A program made the position numbers and the translations under genes. The notes under the pieces are model-generated. The model had not been told where the DNA came from. It searched no databases and saw only the letters and a program-made list of their open reading frames with translations. Below, piece by piece: positions 1 through 8,549 of a DNA stretch of 64,000 nt (its first letter is position 1; each line of letters starts with the position of its first letter). This stretch comes from Flavobacterium ammonificans (GTDB lineage Bacteria > Bacteroidota > Bacteroidia > Flavobacteriales > Flavobacteriaceae), in assembly GCF_020886115.1 (NCBI RefSeq), contig NZ_AP025185.1:1612001-1676000 (forward strand), given 5' to 3'.

Positions 1-1
1 T

Positions 2-1102
2 TATCCTGCGGCTGTGAATGTTGCAGGTAACGAAGGCGGAATGGAATATCCTGGAATTGTATTTTGTAGTTGGGAGTCTAAAGGAGCAGGTTTGTGGGGA
101 GTAACTGACCATGAATTTGGACACATTTGGTTTCCTATGATTGTTGGGTCTAACGAACGATTATTTGCATGGATGGATGAAGGTTTCAATACTTTTATTA
201 ATTCACTAAGTTCAGTTGATTTCAACAATGGAGAGTACAAAGAAGAGAAAGCCGACTTACATAGAGATGCAGAACAATACACAAATTCTGCATTAGAAAC
301 GATGATGAGTTCTCCTGATAATATGAAAGAAGCAAATATTGGAACATTATGTTATTCTAAACCAAGTGCCGGTTTAGTAATATTAAGAGAGCAAGTGCTA
401 GGACCAGAACGATTTGATTTAGCCTTACGCACCTATGTTGAGCGCTGGGCATATAAACACCCAACACCGGATGATTTCTTTAGAACTATTGAAAATGTAG
501 TTGGTGAAGATTTGAGTTGGTTTTGGAGAGGTTGGTTCCAATACAATTGGCGCTTAGACCAAGGAATTAATTCTATTAAATACATTAAAAATGATCCCGC
601 TAAAGGAATTATAATTAATATTGAGAATTTTGAAAAAATGGCAATGCCAATTGTTTTAGATGTCAAAACTAGGAGTGGAAAAGTAACGCGTGTTAAATTA
701 CCTGTTGAAATTTGGCAAAGAAATATAGAATGGTCATTCAAACACAATTCTACCGAACCAATTGAAAGTATTACTCTAGATCCAGATCATGTATTTCCAG
801 ATGTAAATGAAGCTAATAATGTTTGGACTGCTGAAAAAGGAAAAGTAGAGGAAGATCTAATTTTAGATGGTTACCTTGGAGTTTATACCAATCCGCAAGC
901 ACCAATTAAATTTACACTTACTGAAAAAAATGGTGCCTTAAATGTAGAGATTACGGGTTATCCAAAGTTTAATTTAACACCAACCGGTAAAAATAAATTT
1001 GAATCTAAACGTGCCGGAATGGAATTACAATTCAATGATGCCAAATCTGGTTTTGAAATGATTTTGGCTGATGGTAGAAAAATACCATTTACAAAACAAT
1101 AA
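2..1102 (+). CDS. M1 family metallopeptidase, C-terminal part (5' end outside window)
   Basis: Zinc aminopeptidase of the M1 (gluzincin) family, cut by the window edge. The reading frame is open from base 2, so the GTG at 14 is not the true start. The exopeptidase signature appears as GGMEYP, and the zinc site HEFGH (encoded from base 110) is followed after exactly 18 residues by the third ligand in WMDEG. The remaining roughly 250 residues form the C-terminal domain, ending in a beta-rich tail typical of secreted Bacteroidetes M1 enzymes. Signal peptide and N-terminal domain cannot be judged. It is convergent with aguA and separated from it by a shared hairpin terminator. The family call is secure; the substrate is unknown. 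Confidence 0.93.
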   Translation, partial: YPAAVNVAGNEGGMEYPGIVFCSWESKGAGLWGVTDHEFGHIWFPMIVGSNERLFAWMDEGFNTFINSLSSVDFNNGEYKEEKADLHRDAEQYTNSALETMMSSPDNMKEANIGTLCYSKPSAGLVILREQVLGPERFDLALRTYVERWAYKHPTPDDFFRTIENVVGEDLSWFWRGWFQYNWRLDQGINSIKYIKNDPAKGIIINIENFEKMAMPIVLDVKTRSGKVTRVKLPVEIWQRNIEWSFKHNSTEPIESITLDPDHVFPDVNEANNVWTAEKGKVEEDLILDGYLGVYTNPQAPIKFTLTEKNGALNVEITGYPKFNLTPTGKNKFESKRAGMELQFNDAKSGFEMILADGRKIPFTKQ

Positions 1103-1121
1103 ACGGATTAAATTCTAATAA

Positions 1122-1150
1122 AAAAACGACTGAGCAATCAGTCGTTTTTT
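1122..1150. terminator. bidirectional hairpin terminator between M1 peptidase and aguA
   Basis: A 12-bp stem (AAAAACGACTGA paired with TCAGTCGTTTTT) with a 4-nt loop, A-run on one side and T-run on the other, lying between two convergent genes. It can serve both. Confidence 0.85.
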
Positions 1151-1170
1151 TATGTTATAAAGTTTCGTTT

Positions 1171-2211
1171 TTATGCTGGAATTTGTTGGCTTAAACAATG
1201 TAACGTTCCAAATCCCCATATAAAGTCAGTAGCACTAATTCCTATTATTTCTCTGTCAGGAAAACAATCTGCTAAGATATTTAATGCAATTCGATCTTTA
1301 CTATCATTGAAAGTGGGAACTAAAACACAATGATTTAAAATTAAGAAATTAGCATAACTAGCAGGCAAACGCAAATCTTCAAAATCCAAACGTTTTGGCA
1401 TCGGCAAGCAAACAATTTTTGGAGATTGTCCGTTTTCCAATTTAGCATTTTGCAAACGCTTTAGATTGTCTTGAAGCGGTTGGTAATTGGCATCGTTTTT
1501 ATCTTCCTCAACAATCGTTACAATCGTATCTTCGTTTACAAAACGACATAAATCATCGATATGCCCGTGGGTATCGTCTCCTTCAATTCCGTCACCCACC
1601 CAAATCACATTAGTAACACCTAAATATTCTTTAAAAACCGCTTCATAATCCGCCTTGGTAAAATGAGCATTGCGCACTTGAATCGAAGGATGCATCAAAC
1701 ATTCTTCTGAAGTCAACAAAGTTCCTTTTCCATTCACATCAATGGCGCCACCTTCAACAATAACGGGTTTTCCGTTGTAAGTTACCTGAGTTAAAGGCAA
1801 CTTCAAGAATTCAGCTACTTTACTTGGAACGTGTTTGTCTAATTGGTAATTGGAATATTTTGCCCAACCATTAAAGTTGAAATTCAAGGCTTCTCTTTGA
1901 GAACCATTTTTCACAATGATAGGACCCGAATCACGCATCCAAGAACGATTCGTTTTATGAATGATATAGGAAATATTAGTAAGCTGAACGTGCGCTCTTT
2001 CCAGCATTTCGGCTACTTTAGTTTTCAATTTTTCATCAGCTACTACCAAGAATACTTTTTCTACAGCAGCTACTTTTTTAATGAATTCGACAAAAGCCCA
2101 TTGAACGGCTTCGTATTTGCCAGGCCAATCGTTTCCATTATGCGGAAAACATAGTAAAATACCTTCTTGTTTTTCCCATTCGGCAGGGAAACGTCTGTTT
2201 GGAGTACTCAT
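1171..2211 (-). CDS. aguA: agmatine deiminase
   Basis: Hydrolyses agmatine to N-carbamoylputrescine and ammonia in the cytoplasm, the second step of the arginine decarboxylase route to putrescine. The 346-residue length fits the peptidyl-arginine deiminase/agmatine deiminase family. Visible landmarks are WMRDSGP, VEGGAID, GDDTHGHIDD (the catalytic His and Asp region) and the terminal FGTLHCLSQQ with the nucleophilic Cys. It starts 2 nt after the aguB stop, so the two genes are one operon, transcribed aguB then aguA. The pairing of the two consecutive pathway enzymes makes agmatine, rather than protein arginine, the likely substrate. Confidence 0.93.
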   Translation of the reverse strand: MSTPNRRFPAEWEKQEGILLCFPHNGNDWPGKYEAVQWAFVEFIKKVAAVEKVFLVVADEKLKTKVAEMLERAHVQLTNISYIIHKTNRSWMRDSGPIIVKNGSQREALNFNFNGWAKYSNYQLDKHVPSKVAEFLKLPLTQVTYNGKPVIVEGGAIDVNGKGTLLTSEECLMHPSIQVRNAHFTKADYEAVFKEYLGVTNVIWVGDGIEGDDTHGHIDDLCRFVNEDTIVTIVEEDKNDANYQPLQDNLKRLQNAKLENGQSPKIVCLPMPKRLDFEDLRLPASYANFLILNHCVLVPTFNDSKDRIALNILADCFPDREIIGISATDFIWGFGTLHCLSQQIPA

Positions 2212-2213
2212 TA

Positions 2214-3101
2214 TTAGTCTATTGCTCTTTTTGTAATATCTCCAAACGCATCAATACGGCGGTCTCTAAAGAAAGGCCAGTTTTGACGTACATTTTCTTG
2301 CAAGTCCAAATCCACTTCGGCAATCAAGATTTCTTCTTTATCGTGGGAGGCTTGTGCCAAAATTTCGCCTTGTGGTCCAGCAATGAAAGACGAACCCCAA
2401 AACTCGATTCCAGAGGTATTTGGTAAATATTTTTCTAAACCAATACGGTTAGCAGCGGCAACATAAACGCCGTTCGCAACCGCGTGACCTTTCATTACAT
2501 TCATCCAAGCGCCGTGTTGATTGACTCCGTATTCTTCTTTTTCTAAAGGATGCCAACCGATAGCTGTTGGATAAAATAAAACTTCAGCACCTTGCAAAGC
2601 CGTCAAACGCGCTCCTTCAGGATACCATTGGTCCCAACAAATTAGGGTTCCAATTTTTCCTTTATTGGTAGGAAATGCTTTAAAACCTATATCACCTGGT
2701 GTGAAATAGAATTTTTCATAGAAATGGGGGTCGTCTGGAATGTGCATTTTGCGATACAAACCAGCTTCTGAACCATCCGTGTCAATAATATAAGCACTGT
2801 TGTGGTAAATTCCCGCCATTCTTTTTTCGAAGAAAGGAACAATAATCACAACGCCTAATTCTTTTGCTAATGCACTAAAAGCAATAAAAGAAGTACTATA
2901 CAATGGTTCTGCTAACGCAAAATTAGCGACATCTTCACTTTGACAAAAATAATGACTGCTGTACAATTCGGGTAGCGAAATTACTTCGGCACCCTGACTA
3001 GCTGCATCACGAACCCAACTCAAACATTTCTTTAAGTTGTTTTCGGCAACATCATTCAGATTCAATTGAATAACTGCGATTTTGTATTTTTTATTTGGCA
3101 T
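2214..3101 (-). CDS. aguB: N-carbamoylputrescine amidase
   Basis: Carbon-nitrogen hydrolase that converts N-carbamoylputrescine to putrescine, CO2 and ammonia. The nitrilase-superfamily triad is visible as Glu in SLPELYSS, Lys in YRKMHIPDD and Cys in LICWDQWYPEGA. I start it at the ATG at 3101 (295 residues, the usual family length), because the open frame continues further upstream into a low-quality extension that would run over the promoter of the divergent gene. First gene of the aguB-aguA operon, with aguA following after 2 nt. Confidence 0.92.
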   Translation of the reverse strand: MPNKKYKIAVIQLNLNDVAENNLKKCLSWVRDAASQGAEVISLPELYSSHYFCQSEDVANFALAEPLYSTSFIAFSALAKELGVVIIVPFFEKRMAGIYHNSAYIIDTDGSEAGLYRKMHIPDDPHFYEKFYFTPGDIGFKAFPTNKGKIGTLICWDQWYPEGARLTALQGAEVLFYPTAIGWHPLEKEEYGVNQHGAWMNVMKGHAVANGVYVAAANRIGLEKYLPNTSGIEFWGSSFIAGPQGEILAQASHDKEEILIAEVDLDLQENVRQNWPFFRDRRIDAFGDITKRAID

Positions 3102-3222
3102 AGCTAAAAAAATTAGACCGCAAAAATAGTTATTTTTATAAAGAGTACACGAAAAGGAATTCAGAAAAATTAACCCTTTATTATGTTTCTTGCGAATAGT
3201 TCGGATATTCAAAATGGCTTCG

Positions 3223-3230
3223 TACATTTG
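3223..3230 (+). promoter_or_regulatory. TAnnTTTG -7 element upstream of the CvfB-like gene
   Basis: TACATTTG matches the Bacteroidetes -7 consensus exactly. It lies 18 bases before the ATG at 3249, so it supports that start over the in-frame ATG at 3183, which would lie upstream of the promoter. No clear -33 TTG is seen. Confidence 0.55.
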
Positions 3231-3248
3231 CACTCTAGAATTGAAGAA

Positions 3249-4103
3249 ATGTTAGCAATAGGAAAATACAATACGCTTACCATATTACGTGACACTAAAG
3301 TAGGTTTGTTTTTGGGAAATCCCGAAAAAGATCCTGAAGGGATTCACGATGTGCTCTTGCCCAACAAATACGTTCCAAACGAATTTGAAATAGGAGAAGA
3401 GTTAATTGTTTTTGTGTATTTAGATCACGAAGAACGCCCAGTAGCCACGACCTTAGCGCCTTATATTTTGTTGAATGAATTTGCACTTTTGCGTGTGAAT
3501 TACATCAACCAGATTGGTGCTTTTATGGATTGGGGAATGGAAAAAGATATCTTGGTTCCGTTCAAAGAACAAGCGCGTCCAATGGAAAAAGGAAAACGCT
3601 ATTTGGTGTATTTGTATATGGACGAAAAAACCAATCGTTTGGTGGCTTCAAGCAAAACCAATCAGTTTTTGAGTAACGATCATTTGACGGTTGAAAAAGG
3701 AGAAGAAGTAGATTTGATTGTTTCGCATATCACGGAAATCGGAATCAATGTAATTATCAATGAACAACACAAAGGGTTGTTGTACAAAGATGAGGTATAC
3801 GACGATGCTATTCGAACCGGTGACAGAATGAGAGGTTACATTAAAAACATTCGTCCTGATAATAAGATTGATGTGGCGCTGCAAGTGCAAGGATATCAAA
3901 GTATCGAACCTAATGCGGAGAAAATTTTAGATGAATTGCGTGCGAATCGTGGCTTTTTACGTTTAAATGATAATTCGCATCCAGAAGATATTAAAACGGT
4001 CTTAAAAATGAGTAAAAAGACTTTTAAGAAAGCAATCGGCGCTTTGTACAAAGAGAAATTAATTGAAATTAAAGACGACGGAATTTACTTGATTAAAGAG
4101 TAA
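3249..4103 (+). CDS. S1 RNA-binding protein of the CvfB/YitL family
   Basis: About 284 residues with tandem S1-like (OB-fold) modules and a C-terminal winged helix, the architecture of Staphylococcus CvfB and Bacillus YitL, which bind RNA and affect expression of other genes. The N-terminus IGKYNTLTILRDTKVGLFLG is the typical first S1 module. A second module begins near GAFMDWGMEKDILVP, a third near GINVIINEQHKGLLY, and the helix-rich tail contains MSKKTFKKAIGALYKEKLI. An upstream in-frame ATG at 3183 is rejected because it precedes a good -7 box. Divergent from aguB. The cellular role in this phylum is not established. Confidence 0.88.
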   Translation: MLAIGKYNTLTILRDTKVGLFLGNPEKDPEGIHDVLLPNKYVPNEFEIGEELIVFVYLDHEERPVATTLAPYILLNEFALLRVNYINQIGAFMDWGMEKDILVPFKEQARPMEKGKRYLVYLYMDEKTNRLVASSKTNQFLSNDHLTVEKGEEVDLIVSHITEIGINVIINEQHKGLLYKDEVYDDAIRTGDRMRGYIKNIRPDNKIDVALQVQGYQSIEPNAEKILDELRANRGFLRLNDNSHPEDIKTVLKMSKKTFKKAIGALYKEKLIEIKDDGIYLIKE

Positions 4104-4124
4104 TTTGAAATTTATAATAGAAGC

Positions 4125-4158
4125 AAAAGGCAATTCATTTTATTGAGTTGCCTTTTTT
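4125..4158 (+). terminator. hairpin terminator after the CvfB-like gene
   Basis: AAAGGCAA(T)TCA pairs with TGA(G)TTGCCTTT and is followed by a T-run. Confidence 0.8.
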
Positions 4159-4240
4159 TATGTTGCACCGCTAACTTTAAGTTTTCTTTTTAGTAGAGAA
4201 TCTAAAAAATGACTTATTTTTACACTCAAATCAAAGAATT

Positions 4241-5080
4241 ATGAGCAAGATAGATTGGAAAACAGTCCGAGAATTTGAAGATATCACCTATAAAAAATGC
4301 AATGGAGTAGCACGAATCGCTTTTAATCGCCCTGATGTGCGTAATGCGTTTCGACCTAAAACTACTTCCGAATTATTACAAGCCTTTCATGATGCACAAG
4401 AAGATACTTCGATAGGAGTGGTCTTATTATCGGCAGAAGGACCTTCGTCCAAAGACGGAATTTGGTCTTTTTGCAGTGGCGGAGATCAAAAAGCACGTGG
4501 ACACCAAGGATACGTGGGTGAAGACGGTTACCATAGATTGAATATTTTAGATGTACAACGATTGATTCGTTTTATGCCAAAAGCGGTTATCTGTGTTGTT
4601 CCAGGTTGGGCTGTCGGTGGCGGACATAGTTTGCACGTAGTGTGTGATTTGACTTTAGCGAGTAAAGAACACGCTATTTTTAAACAAACAGATGCTGATG
4701 TAACCAGTTTTGATGGAGGCTACGGTTCGGCATATTTAGCCAAAATGGTAGGACAGAAAAAAGCACGTGAAATCTTTTTCTTAGGTCGCAATTATTCGGC
4801 TCAAGAAGCTTATGAAATGGGGATGGTGAATGCTGTTATTCCGCATGACGAATTAGAAGATACCGCTTATGAATGGGCGCAAGAAATTTTAGCTAAATCG
4901 CCAACATCTATCAAAATGTTGAAATTCGCTATGAATCTAACCGATGATGGTATGGTTGGACAACAAGTTTTTGCAGGCGAAGCCACTCGTTTGGCCTACA
5001 TGACAGAAGAAGCTATAGAAGGTAGAAATGCCTTTTTGGAAAAAAGAAAGCCGAATTTCGAGAAAAAATGGTTACCATAA
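4241..5080 (+). CDS. menB: 1,4-dihydroxy-2-naphthoyl-CoA synthase
   Basis: Crotonase-fold enzyme that closes o-succinylbenzoyl-CoA to 1,4-dihydroxy-2-naphthoyl-CoA in menaquinone synthesis. It has 279 residues, the usual MenB size. Diagnostic stretches are CSGGDQKARG, the oxyanion-hole GGGHSLHVVCDL, and TSFDGGYGSAYLAKMVGQ, which contains the MenB-specific segment distinguishing it from general enoyl-CoA hydratases. Followed in the same direction by menA, a secreted TPR protein and menC, so a men cluster is transcribed rightward. Confidence 0.96.
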   Translation: MSKIDWKTVREFEDITYKKCNGVARIAFNRPDVRNAFRPKTTSELLQAFHDAQEDTSIGVVLLSAEGPSSKDGIWSFCSGGDQKARGHQGYVGEDGYHRLNILDVQRLIRFMPKAVICVVPGWAVGGGHSLHVVCDLTLASKEHAIFKQTDADVTSFDGGYGSAYLAKMVGQKKAREIFFLGRNYSAQEAYEMGMVNAVIPHDELEDTAYEWAQEILAKSPTSIKMLKFAMNLTDDGMVGQQVFAGEATRLAYMTEEAIEGRNAFLEKRKPNFEKKWLP

Positions 5081-5149
5081 TTGGGTTTTAAGTAAAGCGT
5101 TAAATATTTTAACTTTATAAACCTATTAATTAAACTCATAACCTGAAAA

Positions 5150-6100
5150 ATGAAACACTGGATAGAAGCCGCTCGATTAAGAACCTTGCCCTTATCAGTT
5201 TCTGGAATTATTGTGGGAAGTATGTATGCCTTGGCCAATCCAACGGATGATGTGCTTACTCCAACGGAAGTTTTCAACTGGAAACTTTTTGCTTTTGCTA
5301 TTCTAACTACTTTAGGATTGCAAATCCTTTCTAATTTTGCCAATGATTATGGCGACGGAATTAAAGGAACTGATAACGAAGATAGAGTGGGTCCAAAGCG
5401 AACTATTCAGTCAGGGGTAATTACTCCTCAGGCTATGAAAAGCGCTATTATCCTGACTTCAGGATTGACTTTGTTTTCGGCTATTTATTTAATTTATCTG
5501 GCCTTTGGAGCACACAATCTAGGCTATTCGTTATTTTATTTGATTTTAGGTATTGCAGCCATCGCTTCTGCTATTCGCTATACAGTAGGGAACTCTGCTT
5601 ACGGTTACCGTGGTTTTGGAGATGTATTTGTATTTGTGTTTTTCGGATTAGTAAGTACGCTTGGAGTTAATTTTTTGTATTCCAAACAAATGGATGCGAT
5701 TTTGATTTTGCCAGCATCAGCGATTGGTTTCTTAAGCGTAGCAGTGCTGAATTTAAACAATATGCGTGACGAAGCTTCGGATAGAAAATCAGGAAAAAAT
5801 ACGTTGGTTGTAAAAATGGGAATTGAAAATGCTAAAAAATACCATTACTTCTTGATTATAGGAGCCATGTTTTTGGTTTTGATTTTTGCTGTTTTGAGTG
5901 ATTTTCACTTTGATCAGTATTTGTTTTTAATTGCTTATTTACCTTTAGTAAAACATCTATTAACTGTTCGTAAAAATCAAAATAACAAATTGTTAGATCC
6001 TGAATTAAAAAAAGTAGCATTGAGTACATTTGCGCTTTCGGTATTGTTAGCTTTGTGTATGATTTTTTTCTTTTCGGACTTAATTGTAAACAATTCGTAA
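5150..6100 (+). CDS. menA: 1,4-dihydroxy-2-naphthoate polyprenyltransferase
   Basis: Integral-membrane UbiA-family prenyltransferase that attaches the polyprenyl tail to dihydroxynaphthoate. It has 316 residues with about eight or nine hydrophobic helices. The first Asp-rich motif appears as NDYGDGIKGTDNEDRVGP and the second as NNMRDEASDRKSGK; these hold the magnesium-diphosphate. The N-terminus WIEAARLRTLPLSVSG is typical of MenA. It begins 69 nt after menB in the same direction. Confidence 0.95.
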   Translation: MKHWIEAARLRTLPLSVSGIIVGSMYALANPTDDVLTPTEVFNWKLFAFAILTTLGLQILSNFANDYGDGIKGTDNEDRVGPKRTIQSGVITPQAMKSAIILTSGLTLFSAIYLIYLAFGAHNLGYSLFYLILGIAAIASAIRYTVGNSAYGYRGFGDVFVFVFFGLVSTLGVNFLYSKQMDAILILPASAIGFLSVAVLNLNNMRDEASDRKSGKNTLVVKMGIENAKKYHYFLIIGAMFLVLIFAVLSDFHFDQYLFLIAYLPLVKHLLTVRKNQNNKLLDPELKKVALSTFALSVLLALCMIFFFSDLIVNNS

Positions 6101-6175
6101 CACAATACCAATATCAATTACAATTTTTAAATCAACTAGGAGTACAATACAATACAATACAGAGATTAATCAGCT

Positions 6176-7375
6176 ATGTTAAAAATTATAAGTTCGTTCA
6201 TTTTCTTTTTTATGACTATTCCGGTGCTGTTTGCTCAAAAAGACGGCTATTGGGATAAAGAACGTTCAACTACAAAAGAAGTAGTGGTTTCGGCTCGCGA
6301 TCGTATATTAATTAAGATTGACGATTTGCCAACAGGAACTACTGAGGTAATATACCGTATTACGCTTTTGGACAAAAACCAACAAATGGCGAATAGCTTG
6401 GTTTCGGTTTTAAAAGCGATTCCAGATCCGACAGGAATCAGTCAGGGTTCGGCTGGAGCTGTATTTTTGGTTTCGAAAATATCGGGAGACGACAAATGCA
6501 AATATGCTATTTTTTCTAAGTCGGATGCGGCGAATAATTATGTAACAACTGGAAATACAGATGAAGCTTGTTTTATTCAAGATGAACCTGTTAGTAAAGA
6601 CGCAAAACGCCTGTCCATGGATAAATCTACTTGTTTAAAATCAAATAATCTATTGTGGTTTGGTTTCGAAAGTAAAAACTGGATCATGAATCAAAAGATT
6701 GTTCTTGAAGTAGTGCCTTGGGTAGATTACAAATTGAGTCGTGGTTGGACCAAAGATAATCGCAAAGCGATTATTGATCAATGTAAAACCTCTAATTTGT
6801 CTCAAAAAATGACTAATTCAGGTGATTTTTGCGTTTGTGTTTCAGATAAAATCCAATTAAAATATACGTTCAAAGAGTTTCAAAAATTATTAATTGAAGA
6901 ACGCAATAAAGCTTTTAAAGATTTTGGGACAATTTGTTTTAACGAAACGGGCGCTTCTGACGCATTCAATTCAGATTTACGCACACAAGCCGCAGTTTTG
7001 GCGAAAAAGGGTAGTTATGGTGCTGCAATTGCTAAAATGAATACTATAATCAATAATGGTAAGGCTAAAGTAACCGACTACAATACACTTGGTTATTACT
7101 ATTTGATTACAAAGCAATACAGTAAAGCGCTTAAAATACTTCAAGAAGGTGAAAAATTAGACGTTACAGAACTGTTGATTCAATTGAATTTAGCGCATGC
7201 TTATTTGCTGAATGGGAATTATAAGTCAGCTAAAGCAATTCATAAAACCTATTCCAATCAAAATGTTACGGATAGTTTGAGTTGGACGCAAAAAACAAAA
7301 TTGGATTTCGATGCTTTTCAAAAAGCAGGAATTCAAGATGAAAACTTCAACGCTGTTTTAAAAATTTTAGAATAA
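6176..7375 (+). CDS. secreted tetratricopeptide-repeat protein within the men cluster
   Basis: A 399-residue protein of unknown function. It has a Sec signal peptide (hydrophobic residues 3-20, cleavage near VLFAQ) and a beta-rich N-terminal half with several Cys residues. Degenerate TPRs follow at about 265-370; the segments YGAAIAKMNTIINNGK, YNTLGYYYLITKQYSKAL and NLAHAYLLNGNYKSA have TPR spacing. It sits between menA and menC, and menC starts only 6 nt after its stop, so it is probably co-transcribed. Nothing in the sequence connects it to quinone chemistry; it may simply share the transcript. Confidence 0.75.
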   Translation: MLKIISSFIFFFMTIPVLFAQKDGYWDKERSTTKEVVVSARDRILIKIDDLPTGTTEVIYRITLLDKNQQMANSLVSVLKAIPDPTGISQGSAGAVFLVSKISGDDKCKYAIFSKSDAANNYVTTGNTDEACFIQDEPVSKDAKRLSMDKSTCLKSNNLLWFGFESKNWIMNQKIVLEVVPWVDYKLSRGWTKDNRKAIIDQCKTSNLSQKMTNSGDFCVCVSDKIQLKYTFKEFQKLLIEERNKAFKDFGTICFNETGASDAFNSDLRTQAAVLAKKGSYGAAIAKMNTIINNGKAKVTDYNTLGYYYLITKQYSKALKILQEGEKLDVTELLIQLNLAHAYLLNGNYKSAKAIHKTYSNQNVTDSLSWTQKTKLDFDAFQKAGIQDENFNAVLKILE

Positions 7376-7381
7376 TTCCCT

Positions 7382-8437
7382 TTGAAAGCAACCTATCACA
7401 AGTATTTACTGCATTTTAAACGTCCTTCGGGAACTTCCAGAGGAGTTATGACGGATAAGGAAACCTGGTTTATCGTTTTGGAACAAGACGGCAAAAAGGG
7501 AATAGGCGAGTGCGGAATACTTCGTGGGCTTAGCTGTGATGATCGTCCGGATTACGAAGAAAAATTGACATGGACTTGCGCTAATATTCATTTGGGTAAA
7601 GACTTGCTTTGGGAAGCGTTGTTAGAATTTCCTTCGATTCAATTTGGAGTAGAGATGGCATTCCAATCTTTGGAGAGCGAAACCCCTTTTTTACTCTTTC
7701 CTTCTGACTTTACTGAAGGTCAAAAATCGATTCCAATTAACGGGCTGATTTGGATGGGAGAGGAAGCGTTTATGAAGGAACAAATTGAAGAAAAATTAGC
7801 AGATGGATTTCGATGTGTAAAATTGAAAATAGGCGCCATTGATTTTGAAAAAGAATTGCAATTATTGCGGTTTATCCGAGCTAATTTTACTGCTGAAGAA
7901 GTCGAAATACGATTAGATGCTAATGGTGCTTTTGATAAAAATAAAGCTTTAAATAAATTAACTCAATTATCTGGATTTAAGTTACATAGTATTGAGCAAC
8001 CTATTGCTAAAAACAATACTGACAGTATGTCAGAACTATGTAAAACCACTCCATTTCCAATTGCTTTAGACGAAGAGTTGATTGGTGTTTTTGGACTGGA
8101 AGAAAAAGAGGCTTTATTGCGAAAAATCAAACCCCAATATATTATTTTGAAGCCTAGTTTCGTAGGTGGATTTAGAGGCACGCAAGAGTGGATTTCATTA
8201 GCTGAAAAGTACCAAATAGGTTGGTGGATTACCTCGGCTTTAGAAAGTAATATTGGATTGAATGCTATAGCTCAATGGACTTTTTTACAGAACAATCAAA
8301 TGCCTCAAGGATTAGGAACCGGAGCCTTATATACTAATAATTTTGATTGTCCTTTGACTGTTGATCAAGGACAATTATGGTACAGGAAGAGTTCTTCTTG
8401 GTCGAATTTTAACCTAAATGAATTGGAATTACAATAA
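7382..8437 (+). CDS. menC: o-succinylbenzoate synthase (TTG start)
   Basis: Enolase-superfamily dehydratase that makes o-succinylbenzoate from SHCHC. Visible active-site residues are the KxK of CVKLKIG, metal ligands in RLDANGAF, SIEQPI and ALDEELIG, and the second catalytic Lys in YIILKPSFVGG. The start is TTG at 7382. The conserved N-terminal segment YLLHFKRPSGTSRGVM precedes the first ATG, so the shorter ATG start would remove a conserved strand. It follows the TPR gene by 6 nt, which indicates one operon. Length 351 residues. Confidence 0.92.
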   Translation: MKATYHKYLLHFKRPSGTSRGVMTDKETWFIVLEQDGKKGIGECGILRGLSCDDRPDYEEKLTWTCANIHLGKDLLWEALLEFPSIQFGVEMAFQSLESETPFLLFPSDFTEGQKSIPINGLIWMGEEAFMKEQIEEKLADGFRCVKLKIGAIDFEKELQLLRFIRANFTAEEVEIRLDANGAFDKNKALNKLTQLSGFKLHSIEQPIAKNNTDSMSELCKTTPFPIALDEELIGVFGLEEKEALLRKIKPQYIILKPSFVGGFRGTQEWISLAEKYQIGWWITSALESNIGLNAIAQWTFLQNNQMPQGLGTGALYTNNFDCPLTVDQGQLWYRKSSSWSNFNLNELELQ

Positions 8438-8483
8438 AATTAGTTGTATTCTCAATTTTTATAATGTTTTTTTAAATTTTAAA

Positions 8484-8491
8484 TATTTTTG
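8484..8491 (+). promoter_or_regulatory. TAnnTTTG -7 element upstream of icmF
   Basis: TATTTTTG, an exact match to the -7 consensus, 59 bases before the icmF ATG, in an AT-rich spacer after menC. No convincing -33 TTG. Confidence 0.5.
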
Positions 8492-8549
8492 AAGCATTTT
8501 TTATTCGATAATTTATAAATTCGTAATTTAATTTAAATTGTATTGTTAA

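Noticed and set aside
3102..3233. N-terminal extension of aguB
   Set aside because: The extra 44 residues are absent from family members and would overlap the divergent promoter region.
3183..3248. N-terminal extension of the CvfB-like protein
   Set aside because: The upstream ATG lies before the TACATTTG promoter element and the extra 22 residues match no S1 domain.
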